Shown here one piece after another: positions 1 through 9,210 of a DNA stretch of 64,000 bases (positions are counted from its first letter, which is position 1; each line of letters opens with the position of its first letter). A program made the position numbers and the translations under genes. This DNA comes from Bacteroidota bacterium (GTDB lineage: Bacteria; Bacteroidota; Bacteroidia; AKYH767-A; OLB10): the NCBI GenBank assembly GCA_016713445.1, contig JADJPB010000001.1, forward strand, positions 558,001 through 622,000, in the 5' to 3' direction. Under the pieces are notes generated by a model. That model was not told the origin of the DNA, ran no database searches, and saw only the letters and a list, made by a program, of their open reading frames with translations.

Positions 1-2
1 TC

Positions 3-20
3 ATAGCGAAGCTTCGCTAT
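3..20. repeat. Perfect 18-bp palindrome
   Basis: The two 9-base arms (ATAGCGAAG and its complement) meet without a spacer at the left edge of the window. It could be part of a terminator or a dispersed palindrome, but the flanking gene on the left is outside the window, so its role cannot be judged. Confidence 0.6.
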
Positions 21-76
21 CAAATTAAATCATTTTCAAATTAAAAAAGAGGAGCTAGACGTATCCAACTCCTCTC

Positions 77-118
77 TAATTCTGAATTCTTAATTCTTAA
101 TTCTGAATTCTTAATTAA
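77..118. repeat. Heptanucleotide tandem repeat, AATTC family
   Basis: Six 7-nt units alternate between TAATTCT and GAATTCT, ending in TAATTAA. The array stops one base before the stop codon of the lipoprotein gene on the minus strand, so it forms that gene's immediate 3' flank. The same family recurs near 20.4, 20.65, 39.08 and 47.68 kb, each time at or next to a gene end. Confidence 0.8.
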
Positions 119-119
119 T

Positions 120-632
120 TTAATTTCCTGTATTCAACGAATCAACAATTGCTGACAACGGTTTCGACGTTATATTCATATCACGAATACAAGTATATTT
201 CCCATCCACTTTTTTGAAGATGCTCATGTAGTACCCATGCTCCACTTCAACACCTGCTGGTGTATTTTCATTCCAAGAGCCAATTTCTACGGCTAAATCA
301 CCTTCAGCATAAAGATCAACTACTTTATAAACGTTAACGGTACCGGTAGTGTCTTTCGCTAATCTTTCGGCGATGGAGTTGCGGATGGCTTCTCTACCAG
401 AAAGCGGTTCTTTGTTGCGTGTATAGCTAACGGCATCTGCGCTATAATAGGCTGCAACTGCGTCGGCATCTTTTGCAGCTTCAGCGGCTGCGTAAGCGTC
501 TTCCATGGCTTGAATTTCAGTTTTAGCAGCATCCATATCAACCGCTTTAGGAGCGGGAGCAGGATTTGAACAAGCTGCGAACATTAAAACTACAGCCGCA
601 AAGGTCGTGTTGAGAATAGAGTTCATTTTCAT
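120..632 (-). CDS. Lipoprotein with SnoaL/DUF4440-like domain
   Basis: A 170-aa secreted lipoprotein. The N-terminus has a basic start, a hydrophobic stretch and a lipobox FAAC with the acylated Cys at about residue 21, followed by a Pro/Ala-rich linker. Residues of about 35-160 read as an NTF2-like SnoaL/DUF4440 fold: a helix with EDAYAAAEAAKD, the segment YYSADAVSYTRN, then LSGREAIRNSI. This fold occurs in ketosteroid-isomerase-like enzymes and in many non-enzymatic binding proteins, so no reaction can be assigned. It probably sits in the periplasm anchored to a membrane. It stands alone, with repeat DNA on both sides. Confidence 0.75.
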   Translation of the reverse strand: MKMNSILNTTFAAVVLMFAACSNPAPAPKAVDMDAAKTEIQAMEDAYAAAEAAKDADAVAAYYSADAVSYTRNKEPLSGREAIRNSIAERLAKDTTGTVNVYKVVDLYAEGDLAVEIGSWNENTPAGVEVEHGYYMSIFKKVDGKYTCIRDMNITSKPLSAIVDSLNTGN

Positions 633-690
633 AATTAATGGGTTTAGTCGCGAAGTCTCGCGAAGGTTAGATTTTTGGAAAGATAGAAAA

Positions 691-721
691 AAGCTGCTGG
701 TTTCTAGCTTCTGGCTGCTAG
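691..721. repeat. Heptanucleotide repeat, TAGCTTC/TGGCTTC family
   Basis: About four degenerate 7-nt units of the type AGCTGCT, AGCTTCT and GGCTGCT. The same family appears as longer arrays near 28.7 kb and 51.94 kb. The rest of the gap (633-839) holds a CGCTGCG-rich stretch at about 748-790 and no gene. Confidence 0.6.
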
Positions 722-839
722 ATTTTTTTTGCTGAAATGTAAATCCGCTGCGCTCGTTGCGATAACGCTGCTTCCGCTGCGTTTAAACGATATTCATTAA
801 ACTAGATAAATTTCTAAACCTCCACAAAAACTATTCGAA

Positions 840-1754
840 TCAATCAATCTTAAAAACCTCCCCCTCTTTCGCCAACTCCGTATTCTCAAAAACAGTTTTT
901 GCTTCTTCGAGGAGCGGTTCGATTTCTTTATAGCGCGCTGAGAAATGTCCGATGATGAGTTTTCCAGCATTCGCATCTTTGGCCACCTGAGCAGCTTCTA
1001 AGGAGGTAGAATGGAAAGTCGCAACAGCGCGTTCTTTCATTTCGTGTAAGAAGGTAGCTTCATGATATAATAAATCTACCCCTTTAATGTCTTCTGCTAA
1101 TTCTGGATTGTACAACGTGTCGGAGCAAAATGCGTAGGATCTGCTGGGTTGTGGGTCTTCTGTTAAGTCTAAATTGGAAATGACATTGCCTTCGGAATCA
1201 ACGAAGTTCTCGCCGGACTTTATGCGTGTGTACTGTGTAAAGGGAATATTATGCTCTTGTAGTTTTTCGACTTTTAACCTCCTGGGTCGTGGTTTTTCGC
1301 CAAAAACAAATCCGGTACACGGTATGCGGTGGTTTAAGACAATGGATCGAACATAAATCTCATCATCTTCAAACAATATTTCAGGAGCATAATGTCGGAT
1401 AGGATGGAAAATGAGATTGTATCTTAAAACCGTTTGCGACGCTCTCAGATGCATTTCGATGATGTCCATTAAATCTTGTTGCCCAAAAAGGTGCAGGTCG
1501 GTAGATCGGCCTTGTAAGTGGTAAGTGGACAATAAGCCGATCAGCCCCAAGTAATGATCTCCGTGTAAATGACTTATGAAAATATGGCTGATCCTATGAT
1601 AACGAATCTTGTACTTCAGCATTTGCATCTGTGTACCTTCCCCACAATCGATTAAAAAATTGCGATCACGAAATACAAGAAGTTGAGAAGTAGGGTGACG
1701 ATCGTAAATGGGAGTGGCTGAACTGCTCCCCAGGATGGTGAGTTCAAACCCCAT
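840..1754 (-). CDS. rnz: Ribonuclease Z
   Basis: A 304-aa zinc-dependent endonuclease of the metallo-beta-lactamase fold, which matures tRNA 3' ends by cutting after the discriminator base. The core metal site is visible as HLHGDH at residues 62-67, inside ISHLHGDHYLGL. A further metal-binding Asp is in FCSDT, and later His residues are in YHEATF and GHFSARY. The N-terminal strand LTILGSSSATP is typical of the family, and the length matches bacterial RNase Z (about 300 aa). It starts two bases after the end of the T9SS gene upstream, so the two are probably co-transcribed. Confidence 0.95.
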   Translation of the reverse strand: MGFELTILGSSSATPIYDRHPTSQLLVFRDRNFLIDCGEGTQMQMLKYKIRYHRISHIFISHLHGDHYLGLIGLLSTYHLQGRSTDLHLFGQQDLMDIIEMHLRASQTVLRYNLIFHPIRHYAPEILFEDDEIYVRSIVLNHRIPCTGFVFGEKPRPRRLKVEKLQEHNIPFTQYTRIKSGENFVDSEGNVISNLDLTEDPQPSRSYAFCSDTLYNPELAEDIKGVDLLYHEATFLHEMKERAVATFHSTSLEAAQVAKDANAGKLIIGHFSARYKEIEPLLEEAKTVFENTELAKEGEVFKID

Positions 1755-1756
1755 AC

Positions 1757-2509
1757 TTACTTGCGCGAAATAACCAGGCGCTTTGTGAGTGTTTCACCGT
1801 TAAAGGTCATGGAATACATATACACACCGGGAGCTAAATCTCGGGTGTCGAAGCGAAAATCATTTTCTCCCTGGTCAGGATTTAATAAGCTTCTGTATAC
1901 TTCTTTTCCGATGAGATTGAATAAACGAAAATCAACTTCCCCACGAGCAGGTACTACATAATGAATGTCTGTAAATTCAGCACAAGGATTGGGTGAATTT
2001 TGATTCATGTAAAAACTAAACCAGTGCTTTCATAGATTGAAGAAACAGAACCTGTAACATCAATCATGTAATAATCTAATGTATCAATTTGAGTTGTGGG
2101 TTGACCAAATATAGTTCCGATGGAAGTAATGACTGCAGTTAATGTGTAATTGCCAGCTACCGTTGGGGTTCCACTGATGTCTGCGCAACCATTGCTGTTA
2201 CCAGGGAAATAAACAATTCGAAGGATTACAAGCGTAGGTTAACCCGGGAGGTAAACCCGTTAATGAATTAAGCTCAACAGATACCACAGGAACATTTACA
2301 GTTTGACCAAGTATTACAACAGGAGTTGTGGCAGGAACAAAAATTTGCAACACCTGATTATAGAGTACACCCACGGTACCAGCTGATAAACCAGTAGCAC
2401 TATCTGGCGTAATTCCAGGTGTTGTATTGCTTGTATTAGGAACGCATTGAGCTTGGATGTTAAAAGCACTAAATACGATAAAACTGATCAGGAGTAGGGA
2501 TTTCTTCAT
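1757..2509 (-). CDS. T9SS-sorted secreted protein, two frameshifts
   Basis: The reading frame is broken but can be rejoined into a protein of about 250 aa. It starts with a clear signal peptide (MKKSLLLISFIVFSAF, then AQC). A middle part of unknown function carries a putative-Ig-like phrase (LNSLTGLPPGL ... CADISGTPTVAGNYTL). The end is a T9SS type A sorting domain (NSPNPCAEF, GVYMYSM, KRLVISR). One extra base in the A-run at about 2211-2213 and one indel near 2008 cause the breaks. Ig-like sequences of this kind are common in adhesive surface proteins of Bacteroidota. It should be exported through T9SS to the cell surface. Confidence 0.7.
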
Positions 2510-2541
2510 AACCTATAATTTCAAGCTATAAAGATACTAAA

Positions 2542-2934
2542 TCAATTTTTAATATTCTTCTCTACTTTATTTTCAATTTTTTGTTCCTCCTCAGTTTCAA
2601 GGATGAAATCGATCGCGTCATTGGATGTTAACGCTATGTTTAATACCTGATCGAGTTGTGAAATCTGCACAAGTTTCATCACGGTATCGCTTAAACCGGT
2701 GATTACAAAGGAGCCATTAGCGTTTCTGCACAAGCGATTTCCTACCAAAATAGCACTTAAGCCAGATGAATCACAGTATAGGGATTCTACAAGGTCGAGG
2801 ATGATGTTGTTGAAGCCTTGTGTGTTCAGTAAAAGAAGCTCCGATTTCAGCTCGGCTGCAATCAGAGTGTTTAGCTTTTGTTCGTGAAGTTTGATCACAA
2901 CGTATTTTTCGGTTTTGTCTAAGCTAAAGTGCAT
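2542..2934 (-). CDS. STAS-domain protein (anti-anti-sigma-like)
   Basis: A 130-aa cytoplasmic protein whose residues 1-105 form a STAS domain. The phosphorylatable-Ser region reads LYCDSSGLSAIL, the usual DSSGL signature of SpoIIAA/RsbV-type antagonists. The C-terminal 20 residues are Glu/Lys-rich and probably disordered. In known systems such proteins bind an anti-sigma kinase and are controlled by phosphorylation of that Ser. No kinase or phosphatase partner gene is next to it, so the partner is unknown. It has its own likely promoter just upstream. Confidence 0.88.
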   Translation of the reverse strand: MHFSLDKTEKYVVIKLHEQKLNTLIAAELKSELLLLNTQGFNNIILDLVESLYCDSSGLSAILVGNRLCRNANGSFVITGLSDTVMKLVQISQLDQVLNIALTSNDAIDFILETEEEQKIENKVEKNIKN

Positions 2935-2948
2935 ACATCTATTTTTTT

Positions 2949-2979
2949 CAAATGTAGGTCAAGCTTTAGGAAGAAGCAA
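2949..2979 (-). promoter_or_regulatory. Likely promoter of the STAS gene
   Basis: A TACATTTG box (2949-2956 on the minus strand) matches the Bacteroidota -7 consensus TAnnTTTG. A TTG lies about 20 nt further upstream as a partial -33 element. The start codon is 14 nt downstream of the box. Confidence 0.5.
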
Positions 2980-3013
2980 GGCACTTCGAAAGCCTTTGTT
3001 AACGTTGCATTGT

Positions 3014-3947
3014 TCAAATCCCTCTCATTTGTGCCAAGAGGAAAAGAACAGACATTCGAACCGCAACACCATTTTCAACTTGATTTAAAATGATACTATG
3101 TTCGCTGTCAGCAATATCACTTGTAATTTCTACTCCACGATTTATTGGGCCTGGATGCATGATGATCAATTGTTTACCTATCCCATCTAAAAGACGTTTG
3201 TTTAGCCCATAAAGCATTGAGTATTCTCTTAAGGATGGAAAATAACGAATATCTTGTCGTTCGAGTTGAATGCGTAACATGTTAGCCACATCGCACCAAG
3301 CTAAGGCTTTTTTAAGATCGTGTTCTACCCTAACCCCTAATGAGCTCAAGTATTTCGGGATTAATGTAACGGGTCCACATACCATTACTTCGGCACCTAA
3401 TTTTTGCAAACAAAGGATATTGCTTAGCGCTACTCTCGAATGAAGTATATCGCCCACGATAACCACTTTTACACCTTTCACCCCTACCCAGTTTTTCACG
3501 AATTGAAAAAGCATCCAGTAATGCTTGTGTAGGATGTTCATGGGTACCATCTCCAGCATTAATCACATTCGCCTTGATGTGTCGGGCTAAAAACATAGCG
3601 GCACCAGGTTTTGGATGACGCATCACTACCATGTCTACTTTCATGGCTAAGATGTTATTTACGGTGTCAACTAATGTTTCCCCTTTGCTCACTGAAGATC
3701 CGGAAGCTGAGAAGTTCACAACATCGGCACTCAATCGCTTTTCAGCTAACTCAAAACTAAGCTTTGTACGCGTTGAATTCTCAAAGAAGATATTGGCAAT
3801 AGTAATGTCACGTAAAGAAGGTACTTTCTTGATGGGGCGATTAATGACATCTTTGAAATTATCGGCAGTTCTAAAAATAAGTTCTATATCCTCTTTGGTG
3901 AGGTCCTTTATTCCTAGTAGGTGTTGAACGCTTAACTGCTCGGTCAT
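3014..3947 (-). CDS. pyrB: Aspartate carbamoyltransferase, catalytic chain (one frameshift)
   Basis: Second step of pyrimidine synthesis: carbamoyl phosphate plus aspartate gives carbamoyl aspartate. The frame breaks at a run of four Gs (minus strand; 3481-3484). Removing one G restores a continuous chain of about 309 aa, the family's usual length. The carbamoyl-phosphate loop is FFENSTRTKLSFE near residue 55. HPTQALLDAFSIRE, VGDILHSRVALSN and HPGPINRGVEI are all diagnostic. It lies 4 nt downstream of pyrR in the same direction, so the two form an operon. Because the enzyme is conserved on both sides of the break, a sequence error is more likely than a dead gene. No pyrI regulatory chain is adjacent. 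Confidence 0.93.
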
Positions 3948-3951
3948 GGAT

Positions 3952-4497
3952 TTATTCTTCAGAGATTAGCCAGACACCATTTTCTTCGTTTTCGGGATTC
4001 AAATTCACCTTGACTTTTTCTGAAGAGATGGTATCTATGGATTTTCCAATGTAATTTGGTTCAATGGGTAATTGACGACTAAATTTTCGATTGATGAGCA
4101 CGAGTAACTCTACTTTTTCAGGTCGACCAAAAGCCAATAATGCATCCATTCCTGCACGAATAGTACGTCCGGTGAAGAGTACATCATCAATCAACACCAC
4201 TCGTTTTCCCTCTACGATGAAGTCCATTTTGTTGGCGCTGGGAACAATAAGATCGCGTCGTCGGAAATCATCGCGAAAGAAACTAACATCGAGTTCCCCA
4301 TATTTAATTTGGGTGTTAGGTTGGATGTGCTGTATGCGTTCGAAGATTAATTTAGAAAGAATAATGCCTCGTGGTTGAAGACCGATAATTACAGTATCAG
4401 CGAACAGATCGTGGTTTTCAATGAGCTGATAACAAAGTCGATCAATAGTAATAGCCAGTAACTCTTTGTTGAAAATGAGCTTGTTATTGGTTGGCAT
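3952..4497 (-). CDS. pyrR: PyrR, pyrimidine operon regulator / uracil phosphoribosyltransferase
   Basis: A 181-aa type I phosphoribosyltransferase. The PRPP loop reads VVLIDDVLFTGRTIRA at about residues 99-114, and the start resembles other PyrR proteins (LAITIDRLCYQLIENH). In Firmicutes PyrR binds pyr mRNA in response to UMP and also makes UMP from uracil. Whether it attenuates transcription here cannot be seen: no anti-terminator is evident between pyrR and pyrB (4-nt gap), and the mRNA may be leaderless. It is the first gene of pyrR-pyrB. Confidence 0.92.
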   Translation of the reverse strand: MPTNNKLIFNKELLAITIDRLCYQLIENHDLFADTVIIGLQPRGIILSKLIFERIQHIQPNTQIKYGELDVSFFRDDFRRRDLIVPSANKMDFIVEGKRVVLIDDVLFTGRTIRAGMDALLAFGRPEKVELLVLINRKFSRQLPIEPNYIGKSIDTISSEKVKVNLNPENEENGVWLISEE

Positions 4498-4502
4498 GGC
4501 CT

Positions 4503-4510
4503 CAAAATTA
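4503..4510 (-). promoter_or_regulatory. -7 promoter box of pyrR
   Basis: TAATTTTG matches TAnnTTTG and ends only 5 nt before the ATG of pyrR, so transcription would begin at or next to the start codon. No good TTTG lies 19 nt upstream, so the call rests on the -7 box alone. Confidence 0.4.
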
Positions 4511-4537
4511 ATAAAAAAGAAAAAGCAAAGAGCATTA

Positions 4538-5163
4538 AAAATGCAAAAAGGCCACCATATGGTATGCGTTTCAGTTGGGCGATCTAAAATTCTACAATTA
4601 AATCATCACGAATTTATGCACATCGCCGAATTTGTTCTGCGAGGATATATGACCCCTTCAGGGTCAACAAATAAATAATGGAATTCGTTTCTATAAACAT
4701 TTGACCCCTTTGGGGTCATTGTCGTCGCTATTTCTCTGGTTGGGGTAATATTGTTTTTAAAAAAAATAATCCCGAAGCGGTTCAACATTTATAGCTTTAA
4801 AAAATGGATACGAATTGTTTTTTCAAAAACCACGACCCAGAATGGAATCCATAAATATAGCATTATGAAATGGATGTAAATGGTGTTTTCAAAAATCATG
4901 ACCCAGAATGGAATCCAAAATATAGCTTATGGAAGTAAATGGTGTTTCAATCATGACCCAGAATGGAATCCATAAATATAGCATTATGAAATGGATGTAA
5001 ATGGTGTTTTCAAAAATCATGACCCAGAAGGGGTCAAATGTTGATAGAAAAAAAACCAAAAAAATAACCCGACCCCGACGGGGTCGCACATCACTGCGTA
5101 ATTCTCTTGTTGAAGGGAATTCCATGACGAAACCAATAACCATCAAAATGCAAAAAGGCCACC
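4538..5163. repeat. Structured repeat region between pyrR and rpsA
   Basis: This gap holds no credible gene. It is bounded by a 19-nt direct repeat (4538-4556 and 5145-5163; starts AAAATGCAAAAAGG). Inside are four copies of a unit starting GACCCAGAATGG at 4834, 4900, 4955 and 5021, so the period is 66 bp with one copy 11 bp shorter. Palindromes of the GACCCCnnnGGGGTC type are at 4651-4665, 4703-4717, 5021-5036 and 5071-5085. The short open frames seen across it are by-products of the repeat period (66 = 22 codons). Confidence 0.85.
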
Positions 5164-5179
5164 TTGCGGCAGCCTTTTT
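5152..5179 (-). terminator. Rho-independent terminator of rpsA
   Basis: On the minus strand GGCTGCC, a GCAA tetraloop and GGTGGCC form a 7-bp stem with two G-U pairs, followed by TTTTT. It lies 22 nt past the rpsA stop codon. The A-run on the other side would also let it act on the plus strand. Confidence 0.85.
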
Positions 5180-5200
5180 GTTATTTATTGATCGGGAATT

Positions 5201-7043
5201 TTAGTTCTCGTCTTTCTTTTCAGAACCTTCTAAAGAAGTTTTAAGAGCAGCTAAAGAAGCGATATCTCCAAGAGTAGATTTCTCTTGATTGTCCTTTAAC
5301 TTTTTCACTGCTTTAGCAGTAGTTCCAGCTTCTTCTTTACGCTCGTTCGCTTCTGCTTTCTTCACTTCTTGTGCCTTCTCATCGAAGATACGAGTATGAG
5401 AAACTACGATTCTACGATTTTCTTTGTTGAATTCAATGACTTTGAAATCTAAGGTCTCATGCTCTTTCGCAACGGTACCATCTTCTTTCGTTAACTGACG
5501 GTAAGGAGCAAATGCTTCAACACCATAAGTGGTGAAGATTACAGCAGCACCTTTGTCGGTTACTTTTCCAACTGTACCATTGTGAAGACTATTCAATGCG
5601 AATAAACCTTCGTAAGTATCCCAAGGATTATCTTCTAATTGCTTATGTCCAAGACTTAGGCGACGGTTTTCAACATCTACTTCTAATACGACAACTTCTA
5701 ACTCTTCGCCGATCTTTGTGAATTCAGCAGGATGCTTGATTTTCTTATTCCAACTCAAGTCGCTGATGTGAATTAAACCATCAACACCTTCTTCTAACTC
5801 TACGAATACTCCGAAATTAGTGAAGTTACGCACCTTTGCTTTATGCTTAGAAGCAACAGGATACTTCTAAAATCTCACCCCATGGATCAGGAGTCAGTTG
5901 CTTTAATCCTAAAGACATCTTGTGCTCGTCGCGATCGATACTTAATACAACTGTTTCCACTTCGTCACCTACTTTCAAGAAATCTTGTGGACTACGTAAG
6001 TGCTGTGACCATGACATTTCAGAAACGTGAATTAAACCTTCTACTCCTGGAATAATTTCAATGAATGCACCATAGTCAGTTAATACAACTACTTTTCCTT
6101 TTACTTTATCATTGGCATTCAAGTTTGGATCTAATGACTCCCAAGGTTGAGCTGACAATTGTTTCAAACCAAGTGCGATTCTCTTTTTCTCTTCGTCGAA
6201 GTCAAGAATAACTACATTGATACGATCGTCTAACTTTAACATCTCTTCCGGATGGTTGATACGACCCCAGCTGATATCCGTAATGTGCAATAAGCCGTCA
6301 ACACCGCCTAAATCCATGAATACACCGTAAGAAGTAATGTTCTTAACAGTCCCTTCAAGTACCTGGCCTTTTTCCAGCTTACTCATGATTTCTACTTTTT
6401 GTTTCTCAAGCTCATTTTCGATCAACACCTTGTGTGATACCACTACGTTCTTGAACTCTTGATTGATCTTCACAATCTTAAACTCCATCGTCTTACCAAC
6501 GTAAACGTCATAATCACGAATTGGCTTCACATCAATTTGTGAACCTGGTAAGAAGGCTTCGATACCGAATACATCGACGATCAATCCGCCTTTTGTGCGG
6601 CATTTAACGAAACCAGTAACGATTTCATCTTTCTCGAGAGATGCATTCACGCGATCCCATGATTTCATGGCGCGTGCTTTTTTATGTGAAAGGATCAGCT
6701 GACCGTTTTTGTCTTCTGCCGTTTCTACATAAACTTCCACTTGATCACCGATTTTAATATCGGGCATGTGGCGAAATTCTGTTAATGGTACGAGACCATC
6801 ACTCTTGTAACCAATATTGATTACTGCTTCTTTGCTCGTAAGACCAATGATTGTCCCACTCACAATTTCACGCTCCAATACTTGGTTTAGCGTGTTGTCG
6901 CACAAAGCTTCAAGTTTTAAACGCTCATCTGATTTGTAAGCATCTAATCCTTTTCCTGAATTATCCCAATCGAAATCGTTAGGATCAGGCGTTGCAAAGT
7001 TAACTTTGGAGAGTTTCTCCTGTGTATTTGTAGTTGTTGCCAT
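5201..7043 (-). CDS. rpsA: 30S ribosomal protein S1 (one frameshift)
   Basis: S1 binds mRNA on the 30S subunit and helps start translation. Joined, the product is about 613 aa with a run of S1 RNA-binding domains; typical repeats are GVDGLLHITDISWGRINHPEEM, GVEGLIHVSEMSW and GVDGLIHISDLSW, each followed by a KRIALGLKQL-like strand. An acidic start and a Lys/Glu-rich tail flank them. The frame is lost near 5865, where LTPDPWGEILE should continue as KYPVASKHKAKVRNF; two bases appear to be missing. As S1 is normally essential in Gram-negative bacteria, this is most likely a sequence error. It has a perfect promoter upstream and a terminator downstream, so it is monocistronic. Confidence 0.94.
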
Positions 7044-7389
7044 CTATACAATAGTCTTCCAGCAGGAATGGCCTGCGGAAGGGTTGCAAAGTTAAGTAAA
7101 CTTATGAAACTCGCAAATATTTTAATGAATTGAAATTCAGTTAAATAGAAAAAACAATGTATAGAAATGCCGTCCTTTTCAAGTAGATTAGTATCTAACA
7201 GTTATCGAAGTTTTATAAAGATAGGCTATATATTCATAAATTGAAAAATCAACGAATGAATATAGTATAATTGTATTTAAAGGAAGAGCCCTCCTTACAA
7301 TAATTGAAAATTTAAGTTTTTGCAAGAGCAGACTCTGTTAATGGAGTAGCATCAAGTATAGACGTATTCAAGTATGTCCATACAGAATT
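7044..7389. other. Intergenic region upstream of rpsA
   Basis: It holds the rpsA promoter near its left end. Apart from that I see no gene or repeat in the remaining AT-rich DNA. Confidence 0.6.
7087..7117 (-). promoter_or_regulatory. Promoter of rpsA
   Basis: Minus strand: TTTG (7114-7117), exactly 19 nt, then TAACTTTG (7087-7094). Both match the Bacteroidota -33/-7 consensus exactly. The leader would be about 35-40 nt. Confidence 0.8.
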
Positions 7390-8957
7390 TTAATTTGGTT
7401 GAACAAATATTTTTTCATTAACCTGATGATCTTTGAATTGCATAGAAACAATATAAATTCCCATGGACAAGTCGGCTAAATTATTTTCGTTAGTCGGGTG
7501 AACTATTTGTCGAATCAATCTTCCATCCGTGCTAAAAATATCGATTCTTTCAGGTGCATCTGTAAAGTAAAGTGCATTGTTGTTGAATTCAAATTCACGA
7601 ATACAAGAGGTAACATTTACAACCAATAGTTTCTTAGAACTAGTACCACATGCATTAGTTGAGCCCACTTTTAATGAGCAAACTTTTGCAACAGCACCTG
7701 CATTTGCAAGTATATTGGTGGTTCCTTGACCCGATACTAAACTAAGTCCGGAAGGAACAACCCATAAATAGGACGTAGCTTGAGCCACAGCAGAAATGGA
7801 ATAACTCAAATTGGTGCTGTTTGTGCATGGATTTACAGAACCAGCGATTGCTCCGGGAACAGCAGGTTTTGATGAGATGGATTTTGATTTTTCAGCACTT
7901 GCACCACAGGAATTTTGTGCTTTTACATATAATTTTGCATTGGCAAAATTGGAAGGGAAAGTGAGACTCACCGAAGGAGATGTTGTGGTTACTGGACCTC
8001 CTACTCCATTTAAGGTTGCACCTACAATATCGGTTCTCCATACGTAACTTGAAGCGCCATTAACCGCAGTTATAGAATAGGTTTTGGTGCTAATACCACA
8101 ATTATTATTAGCCGATCCTTTAATATTTCCGGGAATAGCTGGAACAGAAGAAACAGAATTCACATTTAAAAATCCAGAAGTCGTAGAACAAGCATTAATT
8201 GCATCAACCTGTACAGTACCTGAAGTGCCATTTGAAGTGGCCGTTATAGAAGTAGTGGTAGATGAACCTGACCATCCAGTTGGAAGTGTCCATAAATAGA
8301 AGTCGCATTCGCAACCGCAGAAATAGAGAAATTAACTTGAATTCCTGTACAAGCCGAGGTTGGTCCTTGAATCGGTTGAACAGGCCCGGGAGGTTGACAT
8401 AACAATTCAGTTACTTCTTGACTTGCATTGTAAATGTAATCACCACTTGTAGAAACATCATCATTGGTTGCATTTCCTGCATAATAAAATTTCACAGTAC
8501 CTGTTCCTGCTGGCGGGGCTGTCCAATTCACAACAAAAGATCTACTGTCCAGACTATAAGTACCATTTAATACATGTGTGACATTAATACGGTTAACTCC
8601 ACTCACAACTTTACCTAAAAGTTTACTGGATGTTGGATCAACTATTGCAAAACTTCCTGCATTTAAATTTGCGCTAGTTAAACATTCTAAACCAAATCCA
8701 AATTTAGTTACACCTAGCTGAGAAACCGTTACCGTAATAGGGTAAGTTTGACCTGGTACATATTGCCAATTATTCATTCCGAAATTCGAAATGGAAATGG
8801 TTCCAGGGCCTGAATTTAAGGCAAAATCACCATGACATGATTGACAAGTTGACTCTCCAGGAGAACCCGTTTTTCCAGCGATTCCTGTTTGCTTATACAT
8901 TGAACTAGTGAATACTATTATTGCACTAGGAATAAGGATGAGTACCCATTTTTTCAT
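7390..8957 (-). CDS. Choice-of-anchor V / CXXCH protein with T9SS sorting domain (one frameshift)
   Basis: A surface or secreted protein of about 520 aa after one missing base near 8298 is restored (the frame then reads SYLWTLPTGWSG). Order: signal peptide (1-20); a choice-of-anchor V region with GKTGSPGE, a single heme-type motif CQSCH, and YVPGQTYPITVTVSQ; several PKD/Ig-like repeats with PGxIxGS and YSITAVNGASSYVW phrases; and a C-terminal T9SS domain (GIYIVSMQFKDHQVNEKIFVQ). One CXXCH could hold a c-type heme, but many members of this family are not shown to be cytochromes. It is followed on the same strand by a close paralogue, suggesting tandem duplication. Confidence 0.8.
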
Positions 8958-9136
8958 ATTCAGAATATTTATTGCAATTTAGGTACATAATAATGAAACA
9001 AAAAAAACTTAATTCAACTTTATTAAAAAAGTCCTATGTATTAAATGTTTTTTGATAAAATGGAGAATATTTGTTCTGAACAATATAAAAGGCCTTCAAA
9101 AATAGTTGATCTATTAATTCAGAAAAAAGTTAAAAT

Positions 9137-9177
9137 AAAAAAGCGATCAGCATTGATCTTTTATCATGCTGATCGCT
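9137..9177 (-). terminator. Strong terminator after the second CXXCH/T9SS gene
   Basis: A perfect 12-bp stem (AGCGATCAGCAT and its complement; 9142-9177) with a 12-nt loop. On the minus strand it is followed by a T-run. It lies about 35 nt past the stop codon of the 9211-10528 gene. Confidence 0.88.
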
Positions 9178-9210
9178 AGAGCAAGGGTTTAATTGAAATT
9201 GGCTTTTAGG

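Noticed and set aside
3014..3947. Programmed frameshift in pyrB
   Set aside because: The same kind of homopolymer break occurs in many unrelated genes here, and no slippery heptamer with a downstream structure is evident; sequence error is simpler.
4606..5204. Short open frames across the repeat region between pyrR and rpsA
   Set aside because: They follow the 66-bp repeat period, have no recognisable domain, and change with the repeat copy number.
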